In this document: positions 32,622 through 43,055 of the stretch, piece by piece
Position numbering within the stretch: the first letter of the stretch is position 1
How the letters are laid out: every line of letters starts with the position of its first letter
Assembly: GCA_018296165.2 (NCBI GenBank)
Contig: JACKQL020000019.1
Location: 310,001-374,000, forward strand
Direction: 5' to 3'
From: Termitomyces sp. T153
Lineage: Eukaryota; Basidiomycota; Agaricomycetes; Agaricales; Lyophyllaceae
DNA: 64,000 nucleotides
Notes under the pieces: model-generated
The model's input: only the letters and a program-made list of their open reading frames with translations
What the model was told of the DNA's origin: nothing
Database searches by the model: none
Translations under genes and position numbers: made by a program

Positions 32622-33257
32622 TGATGCATCATTCTGTGTAATTACAGTAGAAATGTAATGCATTATCCTCTGTAACTCAAATTAAATACTGCATGGAAGT
32701 AATGCATGACATGAATGCATCACTGATGCATTAGGAATGAAAAAAATTACACTACACTAGGGTTGAAACAAGATCATCATGCATAGAAATGGACAACAAA
32801 CAACACAAATAACCATTACGCCAAACAGTCATAGCAAAAATGTTGAGACTTAGTATATTATCTGAGGGGAGCAAGCTCCCCTTGAATAAATATCCCTTAA
32901 CCAACCTAATGCTAATGCTAACAAATGCTAAACAACCTGAAAAAAATCCTGACTGAATGATAATTGGCTGACAGTGCAAGCCAGAGACAGCTTCTTCAAT
33001 GCTACACATATCCATAATGTTAGTATAATTTCATTGTCACTGTGGTGTAATGGCTATGTTGTTCATTATAGTATGTATATATCTTTCCTGGGGGTTGTTG
33101 ATTAAATCCTACTGTAAGGCATTTTTTGTCTGTTCCTAATGCATCAGTGATGCATTAGTGCCACATTAAGGGTGCATTACTTCCATACAGTACTTAATTC
33201 AAGTTACAGAGGATAATGCATTACATTTTTACTGTAATTACACAGAGTAATGCATCA
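32622..33257. mobile_element. Non-autonomous TIR element (MITE-like)
   Basis: About 125 bp at each end are inverted copies: left TGATGCATCATTCTGTGTAA, right (reverse complement) TGATGCATTACTCTGTGTAA. Both then share ATTACAGTA, TGTAATGCATTATCCTCTGT and a near-palindrome AATGCATCACTGATGCATT. The total is about 636 bp. No transposase is encoded in the AT-rich centre. The flanks (TGTCATTT and CTTTGTCA) do not give a clear target duplication, so the superfamily is open. It marks the border of the second transposon island. Confidence 0.75.
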
Positions 33258-33311
33258 CTTTGTCAGGACCAGGTGTCTCGGGCAATCTGGATCTTTCAAA
33301 CATGATACTAT

Positions 33312-33960
33312 TGTTAGAGAGGGGATCACAGTACATGTTGTAGACACATGCAGGACACATGGATGGGCTGGAGCCAAGTCAAACTGAGATGATCAAACAG
33401 TGTCATGACTGCATTGTACTAAGAACCCCAATCTGCTGAGGAAGAGAGATACAGAATGGTATTCAGGGAGGGAAGTTTTGTATCAGAAGAAGTAGAATCA
33501 ACAGAAGAAGTATGAACAACCTGCTGAGCAACCAAAGGGACAGGAACATGTTCAGAAAAGCAATGATGGTGGTAAGGATCATAGAAATTATGAGAGTAGC
33601 CAGAACAAACTGGAGGAAGAGGTGCTGCAGCATAAGGCTGTGGCTGTAAAGCATAAAAGGGTGGAAAAACAGGTGGAGGATTAAAGAATGAAGGATAAAC
33701 CAGCACCTGAGTTGGAGGTAGAATACAATTAGAAAGAACTATGTGGGCAAAAGTGTAAGTTGGGAGCAGAATTTGGGACATGCCTCAGTCTTTGACACAT
33801 GACTGCAGTCTGCACAGATTTACCTACTATATGGAATCTAGGCTGACATGACTTAGTACTTTGTGTCTGATAGGTACTTACCTCCTAATACTTTGACACA
33901 CAAACTGAATACTTTGTGTCTGATAGGTTATAGGCCCTGTGCCACCCAGTGTGTGCTACT
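33312..33960 (+). repeat. Repeat F, copy 1 (probable copia LTR with an insertion)
   Basis: TGTTAGAGAGGGGAT...AGTA and CATGCAGGACACATGGATGGGCTGG match the LTR-like sequence at 47,730. After about 340 extra bases (33,378-33,717) the match resumes with GAATACAATTAGAAAGAACT and runs to the repeated ACTTTGTGTCTGATAGGT. The extra block holds a 120-codon proline- and tyrosine-rich minus frame (33,781-33,419). Confidence 0.6.
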
Positions 33961-34349
33961 CACCAAAAATTTATTCTGACCCCAGGACTGGACAACACCA
34001 ACCCCTCTCTGAAGATGTCTCAGAATCTGACATTATTCCTGCTCCCAGCAGATAAAAATTGATGGTTCCAACTGGATGACATTCAAGACAACCATCACCA
34101 AGCAGCTCATGGACATGGGCTGCTGGGTTACCTGAGTGGCAACATTGATGACCCCACCCATCCAACCCACCCAAAAATCTATGGTGTTGGTGAGGTGGCA
34201 ACATGGTGGGGCTCCCCAAACCCCAGCCCCAATGAATGGATGCAACAGGATGCTTATGCACAAAGCATGATAACCTTGAATGTTGTGAACCCTGTTGGAG
34301 CCATTGTAAGAATGGACAGCAGTGTGGCTGACACATGGAGGTTCCTTAT

Positions 34350-35541
34350 TGTCATGACCCGTCCCCTGGATCCCCGCACATCGTCCAGCAACCTCCCGAT
34401 TCCCCAAAACCCCCAACACTCCACCGAACTTCCGCCCATGCCCCGCGCCTATTTCGGTTAGCCCTGACGCAACCTCAGCTAACTCCGACGCCTCCCCGGC
34501 TAACTCCGACGGCCCCCTGGCCAACTTCGACGCCTTCCCCGCAGCCACTGACACTTACCCTGGATCTCCTGAACCCCGAAAACCACCCCCACTGTTCCCG
34601 ATCTTCGTCACCCATCATCAACTCAACACCCTGGTTCCTCCAACCCATTCCGAAGTATCACGACAACCTCAGGGCAACCCGCATTCCCAAATGATCCCAT
34701 CAACGTATCAGCATGGCCCAACCCTCGATCGCAACCGACACCCACCCACTCCATTGAGCTCTGCCAAGCCCCGCCACCACAGCCGACGTACTCTGAAGTT
34801 CTCTGGTAGTCAGTATATAAGACGTCAAGTAGCTCTTCGTACTCTAGTCTTGATATTGCTTAACGTTACCTATGGTCTGATTGTTTCCTTCTTGTGTTTC
34901 GTGTTTCGTTTTCCTTACTCTCAGTCTCCTGGTCTTATCTCAGTCTCCCGGTCTTATCTCAGTCTCCCGGTCTTATCTCAGTCTCCTGGTCTTGTCTTGT
35001 CTCCATATCGCTATTGTTTTCGTTATCGTTTCGTATCTTCACTTGAATCTACTCTTGTTCCATATCGACTCCATTTCATTTTGTCTGACGCTGTCTTGTT
35101 GACTCCGTCTGGCTGTTGTGCCCAAGTCTCCTCAACCTTAACAACCTCACGAACTCTGCGATTACGATTACAAACCCCGACACTCTTTCACCAGGTCTGA
35201 ACCTTGCTCTTTGCTTGGTCCCAGACTCCATCAACCCCAATTAATCTCCCATCAAACCCCGGCTCCGCTCCCATTGATTGCATAACCGCCTACTCCTTTG
35301 CATCCGCAAATCTCCCATACGGCCTTCTGCCTGCACCCCGCCAAGCCCGTCCCATTTCCTTGCAACCCGACTTCTCTGGACCTCCCCGGACCTGTCCGGA
35401 TCACATCCCACCGACTATCCACACAAGCCATCAGTGCCCAGAATGCTTTTGAGTGTCCGGTTGCCAGTGCAAGGGGATCACACCCGCCTAGTAAGGACTC
35501 ACCCAGTGCAGCTGAGCCCCCAGGGTCAGCGGAACCTGACA
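34350..35541 (+). mobile_element. Solo LTR of family A, CpG-containing
   Basis: 1,192 bp, TGTCATGACCCGTCC to GCGGAACCTGACA, flanked by CTTAT and CTTAC (4 of 5 bases match; the difference is a T/C transition). There is no polypurine tract before it and no internal DNA after it. Promoter-like AGTATATAAG lies at about 34,810. Like the copy at 21,561 it retains CpG. It contains a 4 x 19-bp tandem repeat at 34,921-34,996. Confidence 0.85.
34921..34996 (+). repeat. 4 x 19-bp tandem repeat in an LTR
   Basis: The unit TCAGTCTCC(T/C)GGTCTT(A/G)TC occurs four times without gaps. It lies downstream of the TATA region, so it would be in the 5' untranslated part of an LTR transcript. Confidence 0.85.
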
Positions 35542-35546
35542 CTTAC

Positions 35547-37064
35547 CACTGATGACATCTGTTGCTGCCTAGCTGCCATGCAGAAAACACAACAACTAGT
35601 GGAAGAATGGACTATAGAAAATGAGGATTGCAAGTCAAGCTAGGTTCCAGAGAGCCTGCTAAATACTAGAGAGGCACTAGGTTGCTAGTGTGAGGTCAGT
35701 AGGAACTATAGCAAATAGGGAGAGGGGAACTCTATGGGTAAACCCAACTAGAGTAAGGCTAAGGTTGCTAGATGGGAGTCACTAGCAAAGCAGTACTAAT
35801 GGAGAGTGCTAGGGATAGCAAAGAGGGCATTAGTAAAAGGGGACAATAACAAAACAAGACTAGCTGTAGGTGCTAGTGCTAAATGCAGACTTGGCAAAAT
35901 AGTACCCAAAGGTGGTATTAGCTGAGCAAAACAACAAAGGCACTAACTCAATAGAGAGAGAGCTAGAGCAATAGAAGATGATTTAGAGTTGCTAGACTTA
36001 GATCTGACATCTGGGGCTAATGACAAGGTGCAATTTTCTCTTGTTGTATAGAAAACATGACAGTATTTATAGTAAATAAAAGTAATGAAACTAAAAGGAG
36101 TCAATAATAATGAAAGGGTTGCTAGCACCATAGGCAAGTCAGGTGGAATGGTTTGTGAAATTCAATAGCCCAAACTATGTGGGCCAAGGCAAACAGCCAG
36201 GGAGCAGAGATTGACAGCTGGAAGTTCAGGTCATACATCATCAAGTCCATGCCAAGCTCCTGGGTGCCAGTCATGAGTGTAGCTCCTAGATCTTGCAATA
36301 TCAGCTGAGGTCATTGTACAACTCACCATGCATGCATTGCTGCTCCACAGCCTATGAGTCATTGCTTCAAGCAGGGTCATACATGCATTGTCCACACAGA
36401 CAGGTATAGTTGAAGAAGGTTCCTTGAAGTATGAGAACCCAGATTGCAGGTGCATGGGTTATTTGAAAGATAAACATTTTTAAAAGGAAAGAGGCATAGA
36501 GTATAAGGTGACAATCCACTCTGTGGGTAAACCTGGCTAGAGCAGGCCACTGCAGGCACTGAGCAAGAGTCAAGGGGGCACAGAAGTGGCCAAAAGTTGG
36601 GCAGAGGGCAAGTGCAGCAAGCTAAGCAAGGACAATGCTGGGGGATCTTACATTTATGCTAGTGGACAAACCCAGAAGCAGTGCTATTGTCCAGACTGGG
36701 GATATCCTATCCCCAGGTCTGCCTAAATACTACAAGGCTACTAGATGACTAAGTACCTGTGACTAAGCTGGAGGCTGCTAACTCAGTCTATATGACAAAG
36801 CAAAGGCCAATGACTACAAACTATTGACTAATGGGGTCCAGTAGTCAAAGGATCAATGATTGACAATAATATACCATGTGTCAGGTATAATATACCTATT
36901 AGGCATGGAAGCCAAGATGGTGAGGGAGTAAGAAAAGGCTAGGCAGTCCAGAGGTTGGCTAGATAGAGGTGCCAATCCCCACAGACTAAGCTAGGCAAGA
37001 GTGGAATAGTCCAAAGACCAATCCCCTTATATAGAGAAGCAGTATCCCAAATAGTGAAAGCACA
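35547..37064. other. Decayed transposon DNA, unclassified
   Basis: AT-rich, CpG-poor sequence with many GCTAG motifs and a TATA-like ACAGTATTTATAG at about 36,060. No coding domain was recognised. The LTR-A copies on both sides inserted into it. Confidence 0.35.
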
Positions 37065-37069
37065 GGCAG

Positions 37070-38138
37070 TGTCAGGTTCCACTGACCATGGGGGCTCAGC
37101 TTAACTGGGCAAGTCCTTACTAGGCAGATGTGATGTCCTGCACTTATAACCTAGCACTCTAGAGGTGGTTTGGACTTCAGATACATGTGAGGAGAAGCTA
37201 GGAGAAGTGGTCTGAGCAAGTTTAGGGTGGTCTGAGGAAGTCTGAGACCAAGTATCAAGCATTGGGCTTGGTTGGGTGTCAGGTACAAGTTCATAAGCAA
37301 ATGTATGGACTGTAGGGTAAGTGAAAGCTTTGCAAGTGATGGGAGTGGGTCTGGAGTGTGATGGGGGATCAATCAAGAGTGATGGGCTCCAGAGCCAGGC
37401 ATAGGGCAGGGTCCAGACTTATCATATGAATGTTTGGAGGTTTGTAGCATATGCACAGAGTTTGTAATGACATCAGAGTTGAAAGGAAATTAGGTATAAT
37501 AAGGAAACAGAGACAGACAAGACAAGACAAAATCAAGACAAGACAGAACTGAGAAAAGGAATAGATTCAAGACTAAGAATAGAAAAAACAAGACCAGGAA
37601 ACATAACAGAAAAGAAATATGAGACACAAGAAACCAAGTAAAGCAATATCAAGACTAAGGTATCAGATGCTACCCTATGCCTTATATACTTACTACTGGA
37701 CCTCCTCCAGGGACTGAGGGTGCTATGGCAGGGCTTGTCAGAGACATGCAGGGTTGATGAGTGTCAGCTCTGATTGGATGGCAGGCTGTAGTGATATTCT
37801 GATGGGGGTTGATGGGAATGCAGTCTGCTCCATAGTCATCAGAGAGTTCTGGAGTGGTTGTGTGGGTCATAGGGGCAAGCCAGTGACATGTGCCTGGGTC
37901 AGGAGAAGTGTTGGAGAAGGGCTTTATGGGGGAGAGGGGGAACTGAGGGGGCCCACAGGGAATACACCAGGGTTTGCCAGGAGGCCATCAGGATTTGCCA
38001 AGAAAGCATTGGAGTTAGCTGGGATGGGTGCTGTGGTTGAATGAAGGCTGGGGTGAGTCAGGGGGGTGTTGGGAGGAAACTATGAGGAGGTGGGTTGGCT
38101 TGGGGAGAGGTCTGGAGGTCTGGGAGTGGGTCATGACA
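37070..38138 (-). mobile_element. Solo LTR of family A, CpG-depleted
   Basis: Plus strand TGTCAGGTTCCACTGACC to GGGTCATGACA, 1,069 bp, flanked by GGCAG and GGCAA (4 of 5, a G/A transition). CpG is practically absent, so it is an old copy. Confidence 0.82.
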
Positions 38139-38149
38139 GGCAAGGGGGG

Positions 38150-39965
38150 AAACTTGAATGCAGTGACAAACAGTACTACAAGCCAGAATACTTCCCTACA
38201 GGCTAAAGCTATGGCTATTGTTTTGGCTGACAACACAAACAACTATTGGTGCCTGGCTTTCACAGCCTTGACAATAGATCCTTGATTGAGTGGTGTTGTC
38301 ACATATGCCAACTCTGTGGCCAGCAGAAATTTCTTCATTGATAGAACTGACTTTGTCTCATATGGCCCCCCAGCCCCAGGCAATGGTAAAGGGGTGTCTG
38401 CAGAGGGCAAGCCTTTCCAGATCCTCAGGTGTGGACATATCTAGAATGAGTACTGATAAACCAAGAGTTTGTTGAGCTGATGCTAGATGGCATCCTCCAT
38501 GCACCTGACCTTGCTCACAATCTGGTATTCCTGGGGTGTTTGGTAAAGAAAGGTGTTTGCATTGGCCTTGAAAATGGAGAGGCAGTGATGTACACACTCA
38601 AGGGCACCTCATTGATCCACTGCACAATAAGATACAATGTTTGTCATGCCCTTTGCTGAAACCCCTTCTGTGCTAGCTGCATGGTCATTATACCAACCAA
38701 CTGACCTAAAGACATGGCATCAATGGCTGGGCCTTGTTGGGGAGAGCACAGTGCATGATATAAATTGGGGGGGAGATGGTGACTGGTCTTAGGACTACTA
38801 TGTAAGATGTCAGCAAATGGTTTCTGTGAGGATTGCATACTGGGTAAGGAAGCACATTTCCCATTTGATGACCAGGTGGAGACCAAAATGGAACCATATG
38901 AGGGTATGGCTTTCAATCTGTGGGGTCCTGCTTGTGTCCAGACTACAGGGGGCAAGACCCCAACACTAGTGGCTGTTGATCAAGGTGGGGTGGATTGTAA
39001 TGCATGGTACCTCACAAACAAGGCTGCAGAAGCATGCTTATATGTCTGGAGACTTTCAATGTCAGATCAGAGACCAAGTGGGGGAAGCAAATCAAGCACA
39101 TCAAGACTGATGGTGGGACAGAGTTTCAAAACAAGTTATGGGATGTGTACTGCTGAGACATGGCATTATCCACAATACCACAGCTCCACATTCATCCCTG
39201 AAAAATGGTGTGGTCAAGAGGAGGAATTGTACAATCCTAGATCTGGCAAGCATGCTCAGTGATTTGTGGCTCCCTGCACACTACTGGAGAGAAGCCACAT
39301 CCACTGCAATACATGTACTGGACCTTGTACCAAGCTCTAGGCACCCCAGGAGAATGCCTCACAAAATCAGGACAGGCACAAAACCAGATATCACATACCT
39401 CTGGCCTTTTGATGCACTGCATATGTGAAGATTTTGGAGGAAGATGGTACTAGCAAGCTTGATGCAAGATCAGTGAAGGCCATTATGATCAGGTCTTTTG
39501 GCTGAAGAGACTACAAGTTATTGGAGTGGGTGACAGGTAACACATTCTGATCTTGCAACATAGTTTTTGAGGAGGGTGTGGGGTACCAAACCCTACCTAA
39601 CAACCATGTTGGAAATAGTGTTGACCTGTTTGAGGTCTTGGACATATCATCTGGGGACAATGAGGGCATCCAGAAAGATACCAAAGTGGACTAGCCAGCT
39701 CATATACAACATGTAACAAATCCCAAACCTGCCCAAGCAGAAACCTGACAATTGGCCCATATAGCATTGAATCATGTTGACAACATAACACACAATGGAA
39801 ACCTGTCTGAGTGGGAGGAGGATGATCCAGAAAGTGAGGAGGAGACTGTCACTTGTATGCTTGGGGCAGGGCAATGCTAGTATCCTCAGTGGACCCTGAT
39901 GTGCTTTGGATCCCCAAATCATACTCAGAACAAACAGCGAGGCAAAACAATTAACACTAGGCAAC
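38150..39965 (+). pseudogene. Ty1/copia protease-integrase region (decayed)
   Basis: Across shifting plus frames: a protease-like segment with RNFFIDRTDF (about 38,330), then an integrase start with FCEDCILGKEAHFPFDDQVETK (about 38,825), then WGPACVQTTGGKTPTLVAVD and KNGVVKRRNCTILDLASML (about 39,200), DLWLPAHYWREATSTAIHVL, and a stretch corresponding to the integrase-reverse transcriptase linker. The order matches copia pol. Many stops and frameshifts. It ends near 39,965, where an opposite-facing gypsy gag begins. Confidence 0.7.
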
Positions 39966-40029
39966 AGGGGTATACAGTTCATCCACTGCCCTTTTAAGAA
40001 TCCTCAGACTCTGTAGGAACCTCCTCCAA

Positions 40030-41290
40030 TACATTGGCTGCTTCATTGGACTGAACAGCTATAGGTGCATCTGGAGAAGGGGTTCCCTTTGCATCTTGGG
40101 CTGCAAGGAGTTGGATGAGTAGCTCTTCCTGCTCTAATGCTGACAGGTAGCAGACTTCTAGTTCTTGGGGACAGTAGTGGGCAAAGTGACTAGCCTTCCC
40201 ACAGCATCAACACAACAGGGGAGTAGAGGACTGCTACCTGGAGGCATCAACATCCATTGGGACTCCTTAGGGTAAGGAGCATAAGGGGGCAAGGTGAGGT
40301 GTGAAGAGAGGAGCTGCACCTGCTCATGCAGATGCTAGCGCAGGTGTGGACAGGGGAGCTTGGGGGGTGAACCCTCCACAAGCAAAAGAAAAAGTTGAGA
40401 ATTGTGTCCACTGCAACTCATGTTGTAGTTCCATGAGCTGCCACTGCTCATGTGCTACCTTGTACCAGGTATCAACATGCTCATCATCTGGGCACCCCTC
40501 TGCCATACTGTCAATGTGATCCATGAGAGAAGAGTGGAGTCCATCACGGAAGGTTAGGCAAAGTTGCAGGCCATCTGGATATCCAGCCTGTTCTCTAAGG
40601 CACAAAAAGAGTCAATGTACTCATCAAGAGACCACTTCCCTTGACCATACTGGGTTTGATCTCGAAGGGAAAGAGCTGCAGTTTTGGCAAGGTCAAGGAG
40701 AAGGAACTCAGCTTGGAACTCCTTCTCAAACTCCATCTAGCCAGAGAAACTCTTGACTCCTCCCAAGCATCAAAAGATATGCAGGGCATAGGTTGAAGCT
40801 CAGCCAGCCTTCATGTAGGAAAGAACCCAAGCAATTTTCAAGGCATCTGAAGTGAAGGCTTCACTGCTCAGCTGGATATAGGTGATATAGGACTGGAGGA
40901 AACATTCTACAACCTTACAATCTCCATCATATATGTCAGGGAGTGCAGGATGAGGTAGTTTGGAATGAGGAGCTAAAGGGCCTAAGCCAGATGCAGATGC
41001 AAACTGTTCTGCAGCAGCTGGAGCCAGAAAGCCTGGGTTATGTGCAGACACAAACCATTCTGCATCTGCTGGGGACATAGGAGGTGTGATAGGAGCAAGG
41101 GAAAGACATTCCAAAAGGGCTTGGAGAGAAAGGGACACTGCTTCAGTAGTTTGACAGAGTCCAGTGAGTTTAGCCATGTAGGAAGTAAGAGAGGCTTGGA
41201 TAAGTTGAACCTGTGTCTCCAGAGACAACAAACAACTCTAGGTATTGTCCTGGGGGCATGAAGCATCAGGGAGAGGTGCTGGAGGAGTTG
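40030..41290 (-). pseudogene. Ty3/gypsy gag (family B), decayed
   Basis: The minus frame at 41,231-40,800 starts MLSLETQVQLIQASLTSYMAK and contains DIYDGDCKVVECFLQSYITYI and ALKIAWVLSYMKAG, the gag matrix/capsid pattern of chromoviruses. It continues in another frame with FEKEFQAEF, YGQGKWSLDEYIDSF and then VAHEQWQLMELQHE. Near 40,200 a CCHC-like CWGKASHFAHYC appears. Its 5' LTR lies to the right (41,416-41,806). The pol part is missing; the element is broken at about 40,000. Confidence 0.7.
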
Positions 41291-41415
41291 GCTGGGTCAT
41301 AGGAGGAGTACAGGGGGTATTAAAACACTGGTGAGGGAGAGACCTGTTGAGGAACCAAGTAGAAGCTTAGGTAATCAAAGGGGGCTCCCAGACCAAGTCT
41401 AGAGACTTGTTCTGC

Positions 41416-41806
41416 TGTAAGGGCAACCTCTGGAGGCTATGGCTCAATCACACAACTGGCAGAGGGAGATCCAAAGTCTATTTAGTATCTACAAGAAGTT
41501 TTAGCATTTTAGCTACTCACCTGGCAGAGGGAGATCCAAAGAGAACAAGTCTGAGGATCCCCAATGCCAGTGTTTGGAAAATTTACTGGAAGTCACATGA
41601 CCAAGCCACATGCATCAACAGGTTGACCAATCATGTGACCAATTGACCAGTTGGTCAGTCACATGATCCAAGCATGTACATCACAGGGGCAACACTTGTC
41701 TGAATTATGGACAGAGAATCAGTGCAACCTGAGGGCTAAAACTAGGACCAATAGATAGGGAAAGGGAAGGAGAATAAAGAAAAACTATAGTGGAGAGGAT
41801 CTGACA
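41416..41806 (-). mobile_element. 5' LTR of the family-B gypsy fragment
   Basis: 391 bp, plus strand TGTAAGGGCAACCTC to AGGATCTGACA. It matches both outer parts of the LTR at 2405-4785, including CTGGAGGCTATGGCTCAAT near one end and AACTAGGACCAATAGATAGG near the other. It lies just upstream of the minus-strand gag at 41,290. Confidence 0.7.
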
Positions 41807-41839
41807 GGAACTGGAGGAGTAGAAGGGGAAACAAGTGGG

Positions 41840-43013
41840 ACATCTCCTGATAGCTGTTGTGTATCAATGTGACAAGCATGTTGGAGGGTATCCCCTCCAA
41901 AAACCACTCACAAATTGTGAATATGTCAGAGGGAATATGGCCATGTTCTAAGCATGGTCCAGCAAGGCATCATAGAAGCCTTGCACTCCCTCTTTGACCA
42001 CATACACCATGTTGCAAAATGCATTGTGGGCATCCTGCATTGTTGAGGGTTGTACAAATTGGTCATACAATCCAAGGATCACATTCTTGAGCCTCCAGTG
42101 ATACTGGGCCCTGTTGACATGGATTACATGTTACAGGTACCACTTTAGTGTGCCTACAGTGAGAAAGTCTATGAGAATTAGGACTTTCTCATCATCACAC
42201 TCATCCCCCCCATATTGGGCTATTGCATAAAATATGTAGATACTCATCAGCCAGTCTTTAAGTTCACTGAACTTGGCAGACCTGGCATAGGGAGTGATTG
42301 TCTTTGATAGGTTACTCCACCTAGGCTTGAGTCCATCTGGGATTGCCAGACAGACTGCAAGCAATTGCTCCATCACCAATCATAGACAATAATGCATTGT
42401 CTGGCAGTGATACTCATGGGCCACTTCCACTCCTGGAGTGGCAAACTGTCCATGATATTGCAGAAGCATTAAAAACCTCCATGGCTGTCTCTCAGAGAGG
42501 ACTGTAGTCCTCCTCCTTCCAGCCCTATGACCTACATCATTGTCTCCATTGCCTGCTGGATCATCCTCAGGTCCATCCAGGTCTGGAGGTGGTGATAGTC
42601 CTTGACCTGGAAAAGGTTGTCCTCTTCCAGGTCCTCCACCACCACTTCCTGGAACAGGTGGTCTACAATGCCTCAAGAGTGGTGAGGAAGCTAACTTGCT
42701 TCCAGAGGAGTCCCATCCCAGGTCTCCTCCACCTCCTATTGGATAGCCAGACCAGCTTGGAGGGTCACTCCCTCCTTATACAGCCTGCCTCTAATGCACT
42801 GTAAGGCTACTCCTAGTCCCAGTGCATACATTTACCACTGGAGAGCAAAAGTCTTGCTCCCTCAGCTTTTATTAGCCTGGTCCATTCAGATGGAATGTAC
42901 CCTTCAGGCCACACATCATATGTAGTGTTCTTTTGGAACACCACTCCTTGATCATCAACATAGGACTGTCCAAAGTCTTCCATATCATCATTGTGGAATT
43001 GCTGCAATGTCAT
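41840..43013 (-). pseudogene. Second Ty3/gypsy gag, decayed
   Basis: The minus strand begins MTLQQFHNDDMEDFGQSYVD, then SEWTRLIKAEGARL, a proline/glycine-rich segment, KFSELKDWLMSIYIF, ILIDFLTVGTLKWYL and, in other frames, QPSTMQDAHNAF and GVQGFYDALLDHA. The last blocks are typical for gypsy gag in which '..LTG..REWY' is followed by '..LYDRF..PSTMQ'. It differs from the family-B gag next to it, so it is another lineage. Stops and frame changes occur throughout. Confidence 0.6.
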
Positions 43014-43055
43014 TCTGTCTTTTCAGATCAATGCTCTCTGCATAGACTCAGTGAG

